Assembly: GCA_001298555.1 (NCBI GenBank) | Contig: LJCW01000368.1 | Location: 62,001-126,000 of the forward strand | DNA from: Actinobacteria bacterium OV450 | GTDB lineage: Bacteria; Actinomycetota; Actinomycetes; Streptomycetales; Streptomycetaceae | DNA length: 64,000 bases | Direction of reading: 5' to 3' | Shown: piece by piece, positions 42,707-52,013 of the stretch | How the letters are laid out: the number at the start of each line of letters is the position of its first letter | Position numbering within the stretch: the stretch's first letter is position 1 | Notes under the pieces: generated by a model | The model's database searches: none | The model's input: only the letters and a program-made list of their open reading frames with translations | What the model was told of the DNA's origin: nothing | Translations under genes and position numbers: made by a program

Positions 42707-44125
42707 CTACCTCGGGCTGATCGTGACCTTGTACGTGGCTCCGGCCCTGCCGTGTGTCCTCACCGTCACGGTATCGCCGCGGTGGCCCCAACTCACCTTG
42801 CTGCCCTCGACGTCGACGCGGTAGCCGCCTGGGTAGGTCTCCCTGGGCGTGGTGATCTGCGTGGGCCCCTCGGCGTTTTCGCGGGTGCGGAACGTGAGCG
42901 TGTAGGTGCGTGTGGCCGGGTCGTACGCGAAGTTGAGGGGGTCGCCCGCGACGGCCCTCGCATACGGCTGGACGAGCAGTTGGGCGTTGGGTTTCGCGGC
43001 GCCCGTCTGATCGAGGAAGCAGTAGCCGCCGCCCCGGCACCACTGCCACCACGTCCAGCCGCTGGAGAAGCGGTCAAGAGAGGCCGTCATGTCGGTGACG
43101 AACTGGCTCGCGTGCGCAACGTAGGGGTTGCCGCCCCACTCCCCGACGATCACCGGCATGTGGTTACGGGCGGGGTAGTCGCCGATCGCCGCTTCGTAGG
43201 CGGGGATGAACGTGCCGTTGGGGTCGTAGTCGGCGCCGGTCTCCATCGCGGTCTCGTAGAAGTGCGGTGCGTAGCCGGCGTGCGGGTCGTCGATGGCGCC
43301 CAACCGGGTCGGGACGCCGAGACCGACGATGACGGTGGGTTCGACGAACACCCACGAGTCGTGGTCGACCAGGCGGACCGCCCGGGAAAGGCGGTTCCAG
43401 AGTTCGGTCAGCTCGGTCGCCTCGAAGCGGGCCGCGGCGGCGGGGAGGTCCTCGCCTTCGAGGAACTTCGCGAACGGCTCGTTCATCAGGTCGTAGCCGA
43501 GTAGCGCCGGGTGCCCGCCCAGGGCGGAGGCGACCGTGAGCCACATGCGAGCGTGCGCGGCGCGGAGGTCGGCGTCCTTGTACAGGTGGTCGAAGGCGGT
43601 CTGCACGGAGGGCTCGAAGTACTCGGAGAACCAGTCGTCGGGTATCGGCCAGAACGGCAGCCCCTCGTCGCGGGTGGCCCAGTCCGGGACACCGCGGGAG
43701 CCGAATCGGGGCCCGTACACGTCCTGGTGGGCGTCGAGGATGACCTTGATGTGGTAGCGGTCGGCCCAGTCGAGGATGCGGCGCATCTTGGTGAGGTAGC
43801 CGCGGTCGTAGCGCCCGGGGGCGGGTTCGAGGTCGTCCCAGAAGAAGGCGAGGCGCGCGAGGTTGAAGCCCCGGGCGGCCATGTCCTTGAGGTCGCTCTC
43901 GTGGATGTCGGCGAAGGCGTTGGTGCCCCGGCTGCTCTTGTCGGCCAGGTTGAAGCCGCGCCACTGGAGCGCGCGGCCCTGGCCGTCGGCGATGTAGGTA
44001 CGGCCGCCGACCGTGACCCTGTCGGGGGCGCGGTCGGGCCGGGCCTGTGCCTGGGTGGGGAGGACGCCGAGCAGGAGCGCGGCCACGGCAAGGGCGACGG
44101 GGGCGACACGGGCGGTCAAGCGCAT
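42707..44125 (-). CDS. secreted GH5 glycosidase (endoglycoceramidase-like)
   Basis: A 472-residue secreted TIM-barrel enzyme. The signal peptide ends near residue 28 ('TQAQA'). The barrel has 'WRGFNLADKSS', 'LARLAFFWDDLEP' and 'DAHQDVYG'. The acid/base is Glu216 in 'YDLMNEPF' and the nucleophile is Glu329 in 'VIVGEWGG'. A C-terminal beta domain (about 380-472) follows. The layout is that of endoglycoceramidase-type GH5 enzymes that cleave glycolipids. AAGGG precedes the ATG by about ten bases. The divergent neighbour is a pectate-lyase-like secreted protein. Confidence 0.88.
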   Translation of the reverse strand: MRLTARVAPVALAVAALLLGVLPTQAQARPDRAPDRVTVGGRTYIADGQGRALQWRGFNLADKSSRGTNAFADIHESDLKDMAARGFNLARLAFFWDDLEPAPGRYDRGYLTKMRRILDWADRYHIKVILDAHQDVYGPRFGSRGVPDWATRDEGLPFWPIPDDWFSEYFEPSVQTAFDHLYKDADLRAAHARMWLTVASALGGHPALLGYDLMNEPFAKFLEGEDLPAAAARFEATELTELWNRLSRAVRLVDHDSWVFVEPTVIVGLGVPTRLGAIDDPHAGYAPHFYETAMETGADYDPNGTFIPAYEAAIGDYPARNHMPVIVGEWGGNPYVAHASQFVTDMTASLDRFSSGWTWWQWCRGGGYCFLDQTGAAKPNAQLLVQPYARAVAGDPLNFAYDPATRTYTLTFRTRENAEGPTQITTPRETYPGGYRVDVEGSKVSWGHRGDTVTVRTHGRAGATYKVTISPR

Positions 44126-44290
44126 GCGGGTGACCCTTCGAGGACGGCTCTCGGGCGGCGTGTGCTTCTGGCCGGTCGGATGTTAGTGGTGAGTGCGTCA
44201 AGTTCCCAGTCCGGGCGGGCGGATCCTCCTCGACTGTCGGTGCCGGATGGCAAGATCATCTCCGTTGTCCGTCATCACAAGGGGGAGACC

Positions 44291-45655
44291 ATGACCGAAC
44301 AGCAGAAGACGGCCCGCCGTGCCTTGCTGACAGGAGCCGTGGCCGGGCTCACCGGGACCGCGCTGATGTCCGGCGGCGGTACGGCGGCTGCGGCGACCAC
44401 CGCAGCGGGCGCGCCGGATTGGTTCGACGTCAAGGGCCACGGCGCAGTCGGCGACGGCTCCACCGACGACACCGCAGCCGTCCAGCGCGCCCTCGACGCG
44501 GCTGCCGCGGCGGGCGGCGGCACCGTGTACTTCCCGGTCGGGAAGTACCTCGTCAAGCCCGCAGCCGGCGGACCCGCGCTGGCCGTCAAGGCCGACGGCA
44601 TCCGCCTGGCCGGCGCCGGAGCGAAGGCCTCCATGCTGATCAAGGGCGGCGACGGCATCCTGCTCCGGATGTCCGGCACGGGAGCGGCCTACTCCACGGG
44701 CTCCACCCACCGCCGCTACTGCTCCGTCGAGAACCTCGGCTTCAACGGCAACGGCAAGACCGGCCTGCTGCTGGAGCTCTACTACAACAACAACTCCTAC
44801 TTCCGCGACGTCTTCATGACCTCGAACAAGGACATGTGCATCGACGCCGTGGAGTTCTGGGACTCCCGCTTCTACAACCTGGTCATCGAGGACTGCACCG
44901 GCACCACCGCGAGCACGACCCAGCCCAACATCTGGCTGCGCAACGCCTCCTCCGCCACCGACGGCGCGTGGGGCCACAGCAAAGACAACATCAACCAGAT
45001 CCACTTCATCGGCTGCCGCCTGGAGGCCTTCGGCACCGGCGCGCTGTGGATCGGCCAAGGCGCCGTCACCACCAACAACCCCAACGGCGTCTACATCACC
45101 GACTGCAAGTTCGAGACCTCGCGCATGCAGGGCGGCCCGCACCTGAAGACCGACGCGGGCTGCAAGCACATCTACGCCACCAACATCTACTGCTACGCCG
45201 GTGACTTCGCAGCGGGCACCCCGGCCACCGCACGGAACATCATCAGCTGGGCGGCCAGCTCCAGTGCGCTGGAGAACGTGGTCATCGCCAACCGGGACAA
45301 GGCCACCGTCAACGCGGGCGTCGCGCTCTACTCGGGCCCGGGTTCCACCGCCGTACTGCGCAACGTCGTGGGGCACTACGCCACTGTGCCCACCGGCACG
45401 CACATCTACTACGAGCAGTCCTCGACCGGCGACTTCCGAGTGGAGAACAGCTACGGCACCCTCGGGGCCCAGGCGACCGGCACGATTCCCGTCAAGAACG
45501 CCCCGAACCCGCCCCTGCGGCTGGTGCCCGGGCCGGTCACCGACGCCTCCTTCACCCGTCAGCCGCTGGACGGCACCATGGCCGTGGACTCCGCGAACAA
45601 GCGGCTCTACGTCCGGGTCGGCGGCCAGTGGCTCTGGTCGGCGCTCAACGCGTAG
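44291..45655 (+). CDS. Tat-exported right-handed beta-helix (pectate lyase 3/GH28-related) protein
   Basis: A 454-residue exported protein. 'RRALLTGAVAGL' near the N-terminus is a twin-arginine signal. 'WFDVKGHGAVGDGSTDDTAAVQRAL' (in sections) is the hallmark opening of the Pectate_lyase_3 domain, followed by many short beta-helix turns rich in Asn. The last ~60 residues ('ANKRLYVRVGGQWLWSAL') resemble an attachment or trimerisation tail. It could be a polysaccharide lyase or a binding protein. GGGGGAG sits just before ATG 44291, overriding the long open frame upstream. Confidence 0.8.
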   Translation: MTEQQKTARRALLTGAVAGLTGTALMSGGGTAAAATTAAGAPDWFDVKGHGAVGDGSTDDTAAVQRALDAAAAAGGGTVYFPVGKYLVKPAAGGPALAVKADGIRLAGAGAKASMLIKGGDGILLRMSGTGAAYSTGSTHRRYCSVENLGFNGNGKTGLLLELYYNNNSYFRDVFMTSNKDMCIDAVEFWDSRFYNLVIEDCTGTTASTTQPNIWLRNASSATDGAWGHSKDNINQIHFIGCRLEAFGTGALWIGQGAVTTNNPNGVYITDCKFETSRMQGGPHLKTDAGCKHIYATNIYCYAGDFAAGTPATARNIISWAASSSALENVVIANRDKATVNAGVALYSGPGSTAVLRNVVGHYATVPTGTHIYYEQSSTGDFRVENSYGTLGAQATGTIPVKNAPNPPLRLVPGPVTDASFTRQPLDGTMAVDSANKRLYVRVGGQWLWSALNA

Positions 45656-45774
45656 GCGCCCGGCGCACCCGTGCACGATCCTGGGCGACGGGGCAGCCGC
45701 CATCGCCGCATCTCCCGACACGCCTCGTAGATGACATGCGCGTCCGGCGGGGTCGCCGGCGAACCCGGCCGGCT

Positions 45775-46431
45775 TCAGTCCGGGCCCGTCCAGTCGAACG
45801 GGATGTGCTTGCTGGACCGGCCTTCGCGGCTCCAGTGGAAGCCGAAGGCGTTGGCGCGGTCCGCCGTCGAGCGACCCCAGGTCGCGACCTGTCCCGGTCC
45901 GGTCTCGCAGCCCGGCAAGTTGGTCGATTGGACCCGGGCGCCCTCTGGCGTGGTCGGTCCGGCGAGCGCCTGGGCCCTCGCCTCGACACGATCGGGGATC
46001 GTGGCCCGCCAGCCGCCGAGGTCTTCGTCCACTTCGATTTCTATGGGCGCGAAGTCCATGCCCCGGATCTCGTCGGGAGCCATCATGGTGATCATCGCGG
46101 CAGGCCAGCTGCCGGCCTGTCCGCCGAAGATCATCTGGAGTGCTTCCCGCTGCGGGGCGTCGGCACGCTCGTCGAGGAACACCGCCGCGTAGGTGTCGCT
46201 GTGCTCGGCCCACACATTGCCGACGAAGGAGCTCAACATCAGCACATTGAGGCCGTCCAGCCGCACCTCACCGTAGTTGCCGTCGCGTATGTGCCAGGCC
46301 AGGACGCCGTCGCATTCACCGTAGGTGGGCAGCTGGGCGAACGAGCAGGGACAGGGGACGTTGCACCTGCACGTATCGAACCAGTCGCCGGCCGCGTGCC
46401 ACCTCGGAACTGTCGCCGCCGTTTCGGACAT
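45775..46431 (-). CDS. DUF1326 domain protein
   Basis: A 218-residue protein with the family's N-terminal Cys cluster 'FDTCRCNVPCPCSFA' and the segment 'VWAEHSDTYAAVFLDE'. The Cys pattern suggests metal or iron-sulfur binding. GAGGAGG lies seven bases before ATG 46431. It follows the DUF2182 gene on the same strand with a 257-bp gap, an association seen repeatedly for these two families. Function unknown. Confidence 0.85.
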   Translation of the reverse strand: MSETAATVPRWHAAGDWFDTCRCNVPCPCSFAQLPTYGECDGVLAWHIRDGNYGEVRLDGLNVLMLSSFVGNVWAEHSDTYAAVFLDERADAPQREALQMIFGGQAGSWPAAMITMMAPDEIRGMDFAPIEIEVDEDLGGWRATIPDRVEARAQALAGPTTPEGARVQSTNLPGCETGPGQVATWGRSTADRANAFGFHWSREGRSSKHIPFDWTGPD

Positions 46432-46688
46432 CTCATCGCCTCCTCGCGGCCCGTACCGACGGGGGTCACGCTGGGCGAGTGCCGGCACAGGCGCTCGGTC
46501 GTACGAGTCATCGTCAATTCTGCTCCTGCTGAGGCAGGGGCAAAAGCCCTTGCCGTCCACGCGTGCAGGCGCAGGGCGGGCCGTCCGCCGGTGGCGGTGC
46601 GCGAGGGTCTGCACACCTACTGTGAGCGGAGGCGGAGCCTTGCCGGACTGCCGTCCGTCGCCCGTCGCCCGCCCCGCCGACGCCCCGC

Positions 46689-47510
46689 TCAGCCGGTCAT
46701 CTGGTCCATGGCGGGACCGGATGCCCCCAGGCCGGGCAGCAGCCAGTCGTGGAACGGGGCGAGCACGGCCAGGACGAGGAAGAGGAGGCCGACGGCCCAG
46801 GCGAGCCAGGGGCCCTGCCGCCAGAGTTTCTCCAGGAAGATCACGGCTGCCAGTCCGGCCATCGCAGCGATGTTCATGACCCCGAGCGGGATCAGGACGA
46901 TCATCAGGCCCCAGCAGCACCCGACGCAGTAGAGCCCGTGGTGCGCACCCACCCGCAGGTCCTTGGCCCAGGGCCGGAAACGCGAGTACCGGAGGAGCTG
47001 GAACATCGGGCTGCGGCAGTGTCGAAGGCAGACGCTCTTCAGCGGCCCGAACTGCTGAGCGCCCGCGAGCAGGAACACGGAGGCGCCAATCCAACGGCCC
47101 GCATCCGGATCGAGGTCCACCAGGTGTCCCGTCGCGGCGAGGGCGACGTACACGAGCAGCCCGAAAACGGTCCAGACAAGGAGATATCCGCTGACGAACC
47201 CGGCGATCCGCACGGCACGGGCAGGCCCGGCCGTTGAGCGTTTGATCCCGCGCACCCAGGTGATGGCCACCGGTGCGACGGACGGCAGCATCATCGCCGC
47301 CATCATGACCACCCACAGAAGCAGGAACAGCGGGAGCGCCAGACCCATGGTGCCGGGCTCCATCCCCATGTGGCGGGACTGGCCTATGGTGAGCGCCCAC
47401 GCCAGGGCGGCCATCAGCACCATCAGGGACCACGCGACCGCCAGTTCTCGCGCGGGCAGAAGGAATCCGGGCCGCGTCGGTGCCGGAGGCGCCAGGTGGA
47501 GATGCGGCAT
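46689..47510 (-). CDS. DUF2182 integral membrane protein
   Basis: A 273-residue protein with about seven membrane segments. Conserved features include 'WVVMMAAMMLPSVAPV' and the Cys/His-rich loop 'LKSVCLRHCRSP' followed by 'GLYCVGCCWGLM', which together look metal-binding. GGGAGG is six bases before ATG 47510. Paired with the DUF1326 gene. Function unknown; a metal-related membrane role is only inferred. Confidence 0.88.
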   Translation of the reverse strand: MPHLHLAPPAPTRPGFLLPARELAVAWSLMVLMAALAWALTIGQSRHMGMEPGTMGLALPLFLLLWVVMMAAMMLPSVAPVAITWVRGIKRSTAGPARAVRIAGFVSGYLLVWTVFGLLVYVALAATGHLVDLDPDAGRWIGASVFLLAGAQQFGPLKSVCLRHCRSPMFQLLRYSRFRPWAKDLRVGAHHGLYCVGCCWGLMIVLIPLGVMNIAAMAGLAAVIFLEKLWRQGPWLAWAVGLLFLVLAVLAPFHDWLLPGLGASGPAMDQMTG

Positions 47511-47837
47511 GGGAATCCTCCCGACGACGCGAGATACCCGGCCGCCCGACCCGCACGGATGGTGGCGGCGCACCGCGGGTGGCTGACACGGTACTGAACG
47601 ACACCTTCAGCAGATCACAGAACCCGCGGGCCCAAAACCCGGGAGACCGGTCGCGAGCGGGGCCGGCAGGCCCGTCGAGGCTCTGCAGGACCCCTCGGAC
47701 GAACGAAGCCTGCGCTGGGTGCGAAGGTCAGCCGTCGCGCGCGTACGGTGGAAGCAGGGCGGGCGGCCACGCCGTGCAGACGCTGCGGGCCCGTCCGTGC
47801 TGTGGGGAGTTCCACTGCCGCACGCGAGGAAAGAACC

Positions 47838-48572
47838 ATGCCCGAGCACGAGGTCGGCACGCAGGAGGAATTCGAGGCGGCCCGAGCGGAGCTGCTTGCG
47901 AAGGAGAAGGAACTGACGCGGCGCGGCGACGAGCTCGCGCGGATGCGGAGGGACCTTCCCTGGGTACGGGTCGAGAAGGACTACGGGTTCGAGACCGAGG
48001 GCGGGACGAAGTCGCTCGCGGAACTCTTCGACGGGCGCTCGCAGCTGCTCGTCTACCACTTCATGTTCGGCCCGCCGTACGAGGCCGGATGCCCGGTCTG
48101 CTCCTCGATCGCGGACACCCTCGACCCCAACGCGGTCCACCTCAAAGCCCGCGACGTGACGCTGATCTGCTCCTCGCGGGCGCCGGTCGGGAAACTCCTC
48201 GCCTACCGGGAGCGGATGGGCTGGCGCTTCGACTGGGTTTCCGCAGGCCGCGGTGAGTTCCACCGCGACCTCGGTTTCGTGTACACGGGGGAGGAGCTGA
48301 AGCCGTTCCTCGACGGGGAGATTCCGGGCACCGTGCGACAGATGGCACAGGCGTGCGGCACGGACGTTCCCGGGTACGTCACCGAGGCGCCCGGCCTGAG
48401 CTGCTACGCGCTGGCGGACGGCGCGGTGTACCGGACGTACGTCACCACCGCGCGCGGGCTCGAGCCGGCCATGGCCTACTACGGGCTCCTCGATCGCACG
48501 CCGATGGGCCGCCACGAGGAGGGCGAGGAAACCCACTGGCTACGCCGCCACGACGAGTACGAGCAGACCTGA
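47838..48572 (+). CDS. DUF899 (thioredoxin-like) family protein
   Basis: A 244-residue protein. A helical N-terminus ('LLAKEKELTRRGDEL') leads to 'LPWVRVEKDYGFE' and 'LLVYHFMFGPPYEAGCPVCSSI', which carries a CPVC pair where DUF899 proteins have their thioredoxin-like loop. GAGGAAAG precedes ATG 47838 by five bases. The 327-bp gap before it (47511-47837) separates it divergently from the DUF2182 gene; I see no clear promoter boxes there. Redox role inferred from the CxxC only. Confidence 0.88.
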   Translation: MPEHEVGTQEEFEAARAELLAKEKELTRRGDELARMRRDLPWVRVEKDYGFETEGGTKSLAELFDGRSQLLVYHFMFGPPYEAGCPVCSSIADTLDPNAVHLKARDVTLICSSRAPVGKLLAYRERMGWRFDWVSAGRGEFHRDLGFVYTGEELKPFLDGEIPGTVRQMAQACGTDVPGYVTEAPGLSCYALADGAVYRTYVTTARGLEPAMAYYGLLDRTPMGRHEEGEETHWLRRHDEYEQT

Positions 48573-48608
48573 GAGGCGCCGTCCCGGAACCACCCGGAAC
48601 ACCCGAAC

Positions 48609-48953
48609 TCAGCGCCCCAGCTTGCCGTCGAGCCAGGTGAGCACCTCGGGCGTCACGGCGTCGGTGATGTCGGCGAACTCCTGGTGCTTGGTGAGGAACT
48701 TGGCCACGTAAGGGCAGACGGGCACGATCCGCATCCCGGCGGCGCGGACGTCGGTGAGGGCCTGCTCGACGAGGATCGCGGCGAGTCCCCGGCCGGCGTA
48801 CGCGTCGTCGATCTCGGTGTGGAAGAAGACCCGCTGGTCGTCGCGGTCGCGGTAGGCGGTCAGGCCGGCCCGGTTGTCGTCGACGAGGATCTCGTAGCGG
48901 TGGCGGGTGTCGACGCGGTGGACGACGGGGGCGGTGGCGCTCTGCTCGCTCAT
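48609..48953 (-). CDS. YjdJ-type GNAT acetyltransferase
   Basis: A 114-residue short GNAT protein: 'YEILVDDNRAGLTAYRD', 'FFHTEIDDAYAGRGLAAILV' (acetyl-CoA P-loop as YAGRGLA) and 'IVPVCPYVAKFLTKHQEF', the last with the Cys typical of this subfamily. It follows the pirin gene by 25 bp on the same strand, so the two are probably cotranscribed. Confidence 0.9.
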   Translation of the reverse strand: MSEQSATAPVVHRVDTRHRYEILVDDNRAGLTAYRDRDDQRVFFHTEIDDAYAGRGLAAILVEQALTDVRAAGMRIVPVCPYVAKFLTKHQEFADITDAVTPEVLTWLDGKLGR

Positions 48954-48978
48954 GGCGAAGGACCTTTCGGGGCGGGGT

Positions 48979-49920
48979 TCAGTGGCGGGAGGGGTTCTGG
49001 CGGGGCGCGATGACGGCGTTGGGCAGCGCGGGGGCGGGCAGCCGGTCGCCGGGGTAGCCGTCGACGGTGCCGAAGCGGGCGGAGGCGCGCTCCCAGTCCT
49101 CCCGTGCCTCGACGATGTCCCGGTGGCTGCGGCCGATGAAGTTCCACCACATCACGATCTCCTCCTCGAAGGGCGGCCCGCCCAGGAGGACCGTCCGGGC
49201 CGGGTGGTCGGAGTCGTTGGTGAGGGTGAGGGCGGTGCGGCCGGGGGCGGCGTAGCCGAGCTGCGCGGGGCACAGGGACGTTCCGTCGAGGCTGACGTCT
49301 CCCTCGTCGACCAGGAGCCCGTGTTCGAAGCCGGGGTCGACGTCGAGGGTGACGGTGGCACCGGCGTCCATGAGGACTTCGGCGCCGAGGAGGGGGGTGA
49401 AGGTGCGGACGGGGGAGGTGTCGCCGGCGAGGGTGCCGAGGAAGACCCGCAGTTGCGCGCCGTCGACGCGGAGCGGCTCGGGGGCGTGGTGCTGGAAGTC
49501 GCGGGGCGCGTGGCGGTGCTCGTCGGGCAGGGCCACCCAGAGCTGGACGCCGTGCAGGACCGTGGTGGCGGGGGTGGAGACTTCCGTGTGGCTGATGCCG
49601 TGGCCACCGGTCATGAGGTTGATCTCGCCCGGTCGTACGAAGGCGTGGGTGCCCAGGCTGTCGCGGTGCTCGATCTCCCCGCTGAACAGCCAGCTGACGG
49701 TCTGCAGCCCGGTGTGCGGGTGCGGGGCGACGTCCATGCCGCCGGAGTCGGCGACCCGGTCGGGACCGTAGTGGTCGGCGAAGCACCAGGCCCCGATGAG
49801 CGTCCGGGCCCGCTGCGGCAGCGTGCGGCGCACGGTCATCGCCCGCGGCCCGCCCAGCGGGACGTCCCGGGCGGTGAGGACCTCGACCCCGGCCGCGATC
49901 CCGAGTTCCCTGTGATCCAT
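48979..49920 (-). CDS. pirin family protein
   Basis: A 313-residue bicupin. The N-terminal cupin has the metal ligands in 'DVAPHPHTGLQTVSW' and 'INLMTGGHGISHTE', the pirin signature. The C-terminal cupin holds 'GGPPFEEEIVMWWNFIGRS'. Pirins may act as redox-sensing cofactors or quercetinases. ATG 49920 has GGGAGG nine bases upstream; a longer frame from TTG 49962 would overlap the operator palindromes. Divergent from the AhpD-like gene. Confidence 0.9.
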   Translation of the reverse strand: MDHRELGIAAGVEVLTARDVPLGGPRAMTVRRTLPQRARTLIGAWCFADHYGPDRVADSGGMDVAPHPHTGLQTVSWLFSGEIEHRDSLGTHAFVRPGEINLMTGGHGISHTEVSTPATTVLHGVQLWVALPDEHRHAPRDFQHHAPEPLRVDGAQLRVFLGTLAGDTSPVRTFTPLLGAEVLMDAGATVTLDVDPGFEHGLLVDEGDVSLDGTSLCPAQLGYAAPGRTALTLTNDSDHPARTVLLGGPPFEEEIVMWWNFIGRSHRDIVEAREDWERASARFGTVDGYPGDRLPAPALPNAVIAPRQNPSRH

Positions 49921-49940
49921 CTCCGAGACCCTCCCGCACC

Positions 49941-49979
49941 AAAGTAGTTTTACTTTCAACAACTATGGGTGATCATAGT
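49941..49979. promoter_or_regulatory. two palindromes in the pirin/AhpD-like divergent region
   Basis: AAAGTA-GTTT-TACTTT (49941-49956) and ACTATG-GGTGAT-CATAGT (49962-49979) are AT-rich inverted repeats in otherwise GC-rich DNA, 20 bp and more upstream of either start. They look like promoter elements and regulator-binding sites shared by both genes. Confidence 0.55.
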
Positions 49980-50018
49980 CCCGAAGGTAGCCGACGACAA
50001 CAGGCGAAGGAGCACAGG

Positions 50019-50519
50019 GTGATCGACACGGCACAGGCCACGGAAGCCCGTCGCAGCAACGGCCGGATCCACCTCGACAAGCAGAGCCCGGCCGCGTACC
50101 AGGCGCTGGTCAAGACCGCTGACACCGTCCGCACGACAGCCGCCGAGGCCGGCCTCGACCGGATCCTGGTCGAGCTGGTCAACCTCCGGGTGTCCCAGCT
50201 CAACGGCTGCGCCTTCTGCCTCGACGTCCACACCCGGGCCGCACTGCGCGCCGGGGAGACCACACGACGCCTCGGCGTGCTCGCGGCCTGGCGTGACACC
50301 GAGCTCTTCACCGCCCGCGAACGCGCGGCCCTCGCCCTCGCCGAGGCCACCACTCACCCCGCCGACGCCCTCGCCCAGGACCGGGCGTACGTGCAGGCGC
50401 GCGAGGTCCTGGACGCCGCCCAGATGTCCGCCGTGATCTGGGTGGCGATCACGATCAACGCCTTCAACCGCGTCTCGATCCTCAGCAAGCACCCGGTACG
50501 GGAGGCCCCCGCCCACTGA
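50019..50519 (+). CDS. carboxymuconolactone decarboxylase/AhpD-like protein
   Basis: A 166-residue helical protein with the redox motif 'NGCAFCLDVHTR' (CxxC plus His), as in AhpD-type alkylhydroperoxidases. 'VLDAAQMSAVIWVAITINAFNRVSI' (in sections) is the conserved C-terminal helix. GTG 50019 with AAGGAG six bases upstream is preferred over the ATG at 49965, which lies inside a palindrome. Likely part of an oxidative response with the divergent pirin. Confidence 0.9.
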   Translation: MIDTAQATEARRSNGRIHLDKQSPAAYQALVKTADTVRTTAAEAGLDRILVELVNLRVSQLNGCAFCLDVHTRAALRAGETTRRLGVLAAWRDTELFTARERAALALAEATTHPADALAQDRAYVQAREVLDAAQMSAVIWVAITINAFNRVSILSKHPVREAPAH

Positions 50520-50645
50520 ACCGCTACGTGCCGCCGCCCGCGGGACCCTCTGCAGCGCCCTCGCGGGAACATCGCTGGTCAGTGCTGCTGCCGATCCGCA
50601 AGGGACGGCTCATCCGGTTTTCGGGGGAGGATCGATGAGGCCCGC

Positions 50646-51857
50646 TCACCCTGCGTCGGCGGCGAGATCATAGGGCGGCAGTGCGATGTCCCCCGCCTTG
50701 GCGAACTGGGCGGCAAGCAGGTTCCGTACCGGCCAGCGGGTCATCTGGCGCATCGAGAGGTCCCGCAGGCGGATCCCGAGCCTGCCCGCAGGCGCGTACC
50801 CCGAGGCGCCGCCCGGCGGGAGTTGCTGGGCCTGACTCACGTACGGGCGCATCACCTCGTCGTAGCGGCCGAAGGCGACGTGATGGTCGCCCCGGGCGGC
50901 GGCGAGTTCGCCGGCCAGGACGTAGGCGCCGACCAGTGCCAGGCTGGTCCCCAGGCCGGTCAGCGGGGTCGCGCAGTACCCGGCGTCCCCCAGCAGCACC
51001 ACACGGCCGCGCGACCAGTGGTCGAGACGGACCTGGCCCATGGAATCGAAGAAGAAGTCCGGGGCGGTGCGCATGGCGCGCAGCAGGCGTGGCGTCTCCC
51101 AGCCGGTGTCGGCGAAGCGCTGGGCCACGAGTTCCCTCTGGGCGTCGACGTCGCGGCGGTCATAGGTGATCGGGGTCGAGCGAAAGCTGAGACCGGCCTT
51201 GACCTCGCCGGGGAGGCGGCCGGGCCGTGCGGACGCGACCAGGCCGCCGGGTGCGTTGTGCATCAGGTACCAGCCGTCGAGCTCCAGGTCGTCGGTGGCG
51301 GTGAACCAGGACGTGTAGAGGCCGAGCGGGCGGACGAACTCCTGCTCCGGGCCGAAGGTCAGCGCGCGTACCACGGAATGCGGTCCGTCCGCGCCGACCA
51401 CCAGGCCGAACCGGCGCGGCGCGGCGTTCTCAAAGGTGACGGTCACTGCATCCGCGTCCTGATCGATACCGGTGACGGTGTCGTCGAAGAGGTATTCCGT
51501 GTCCGGCAAGGTGGCCTCGTACAGCAGCCGGGCGAGATCACCGCGGAGGATCTCGATCTCGGAGACGAACCCCTCCCCGCCGAAGCCGTCGGCGGGCATC
51601 CGTGCGGTGATCCGGCCGGAGGCGTCGACGAATGCGAGGCCGCGCTGGTCCAGGCTCTCCGCTCTGGCCCGGTTCAACAGGCCCATGCGCTCGACCACGG
51701 TGCGGCCGGCGCCGCGTAAGTCCACGGCCTGCCCGCCTGGCCGGGGTTCCGGCGCGCGTTCCACGATCGTGACGCTGGAGCCTGCCCGGCGTAGCCAGTA
51801 CGCCAGCGCGGGCCCAGCGATGCCGGCACCACAGATGAGGACTTCATTGTTCGACAT
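50646..51857 (-). CDS. FAD-dependent monooxygenase (PHBH-like group A)
   Basis: A 403-residue flavoprotein. 'VLICGAGIAGPALAYWL' binds FAD, 'LVVGADGPHSVVR' is the DG motif and 'VVLLGDAGYCATPLTGLG' the GD motif. It resembles single-component aromatic hydroxylases and tetracycline-modifying enzymes, but the substrate is unknown. ATG 51857 starts after a palindrome in the 5' region. It is divergent from the GntR-TetR regulator at 52037, which is the probable controller. Confidence 0.9.
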   Translation of the reverse strand: MSNNEVLICGAGIAGPALAYWLRRAGSSVTIVERAPEPRPGGQAVDLRGAGRTVVERMGLLNRARAESLDQRGLAFVDASGRITARMPADGFGGEGFVSEIEILRGDLARLLYEATLPDTEYLFDDTVTGIDQDADAVTVTFENAAPRRFGLVVGADGPHSVVRALTFGPEQEFVRPLGLYTSWFTATDDLELDGWYLMHNAPGGLVASARPGRLPGEVKAGLSFRSTPITYDRRDVDAQRELVAQRFADTGWETPRLLRAMRTAPDFFFDSMGQVRLDHWSRGRVVLLGDAGYCATPLTGLGTSLALVGAYVLAGELAAARGDHHVAFGRYDEVMRPYVSQAQQLPPGGASGYAPAGRLGIRLRDLSMRQMTRWPVRNLLAAQFAKAGDIALPPYDLAADAG

Positions 51858-51864
51858 GGTGCGA

Positions 51865-51879
51865 GCGTACGTCGTACGC
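51865..51879. promoter_or_regulatory. inverted repeat just upstream of the monooxygenase start
   Basis: GCGTAC-GTC-GTACGC is a perfect 6-bp inverted repeat eight bases before the ATG, well placed for an operator or mRNA hairpin. It differs from the GCACTAGTGC sites nearby. Confidence 0.45.
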
Positions 51880-51933
51880 AAGACGGTGTGCAAGCGTGAA
51901 ATGGCTCATGGATCACGGGTGTTGGATGGCGCT

Positions 51934-51943
51934 GCACTAGTGC
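51934..51943. promoter_or_regulatory. operator copy 1: GCACTAGTGC
   Basis: A perfect 10-bp palindrome between the two divergent genes, repeated 81 bp downstream. Confidence 0.6.
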
Positions 51944-52013
51944 TGAAGGGTGTCGAAGGTGCTCCTGTCCGCAGATCGCCCTTGGCGCGCAGCTAAAATG
52001 ACGCCCATTCAGG

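Noticed and set aside
43511..44290. Upstream extension of the pectate-lyase-like gene
   Set aside because: The frame is open but antisense to the GH5 gene; the ATG at 44291 has a strong ribosome binding site followed by a Tat signal.
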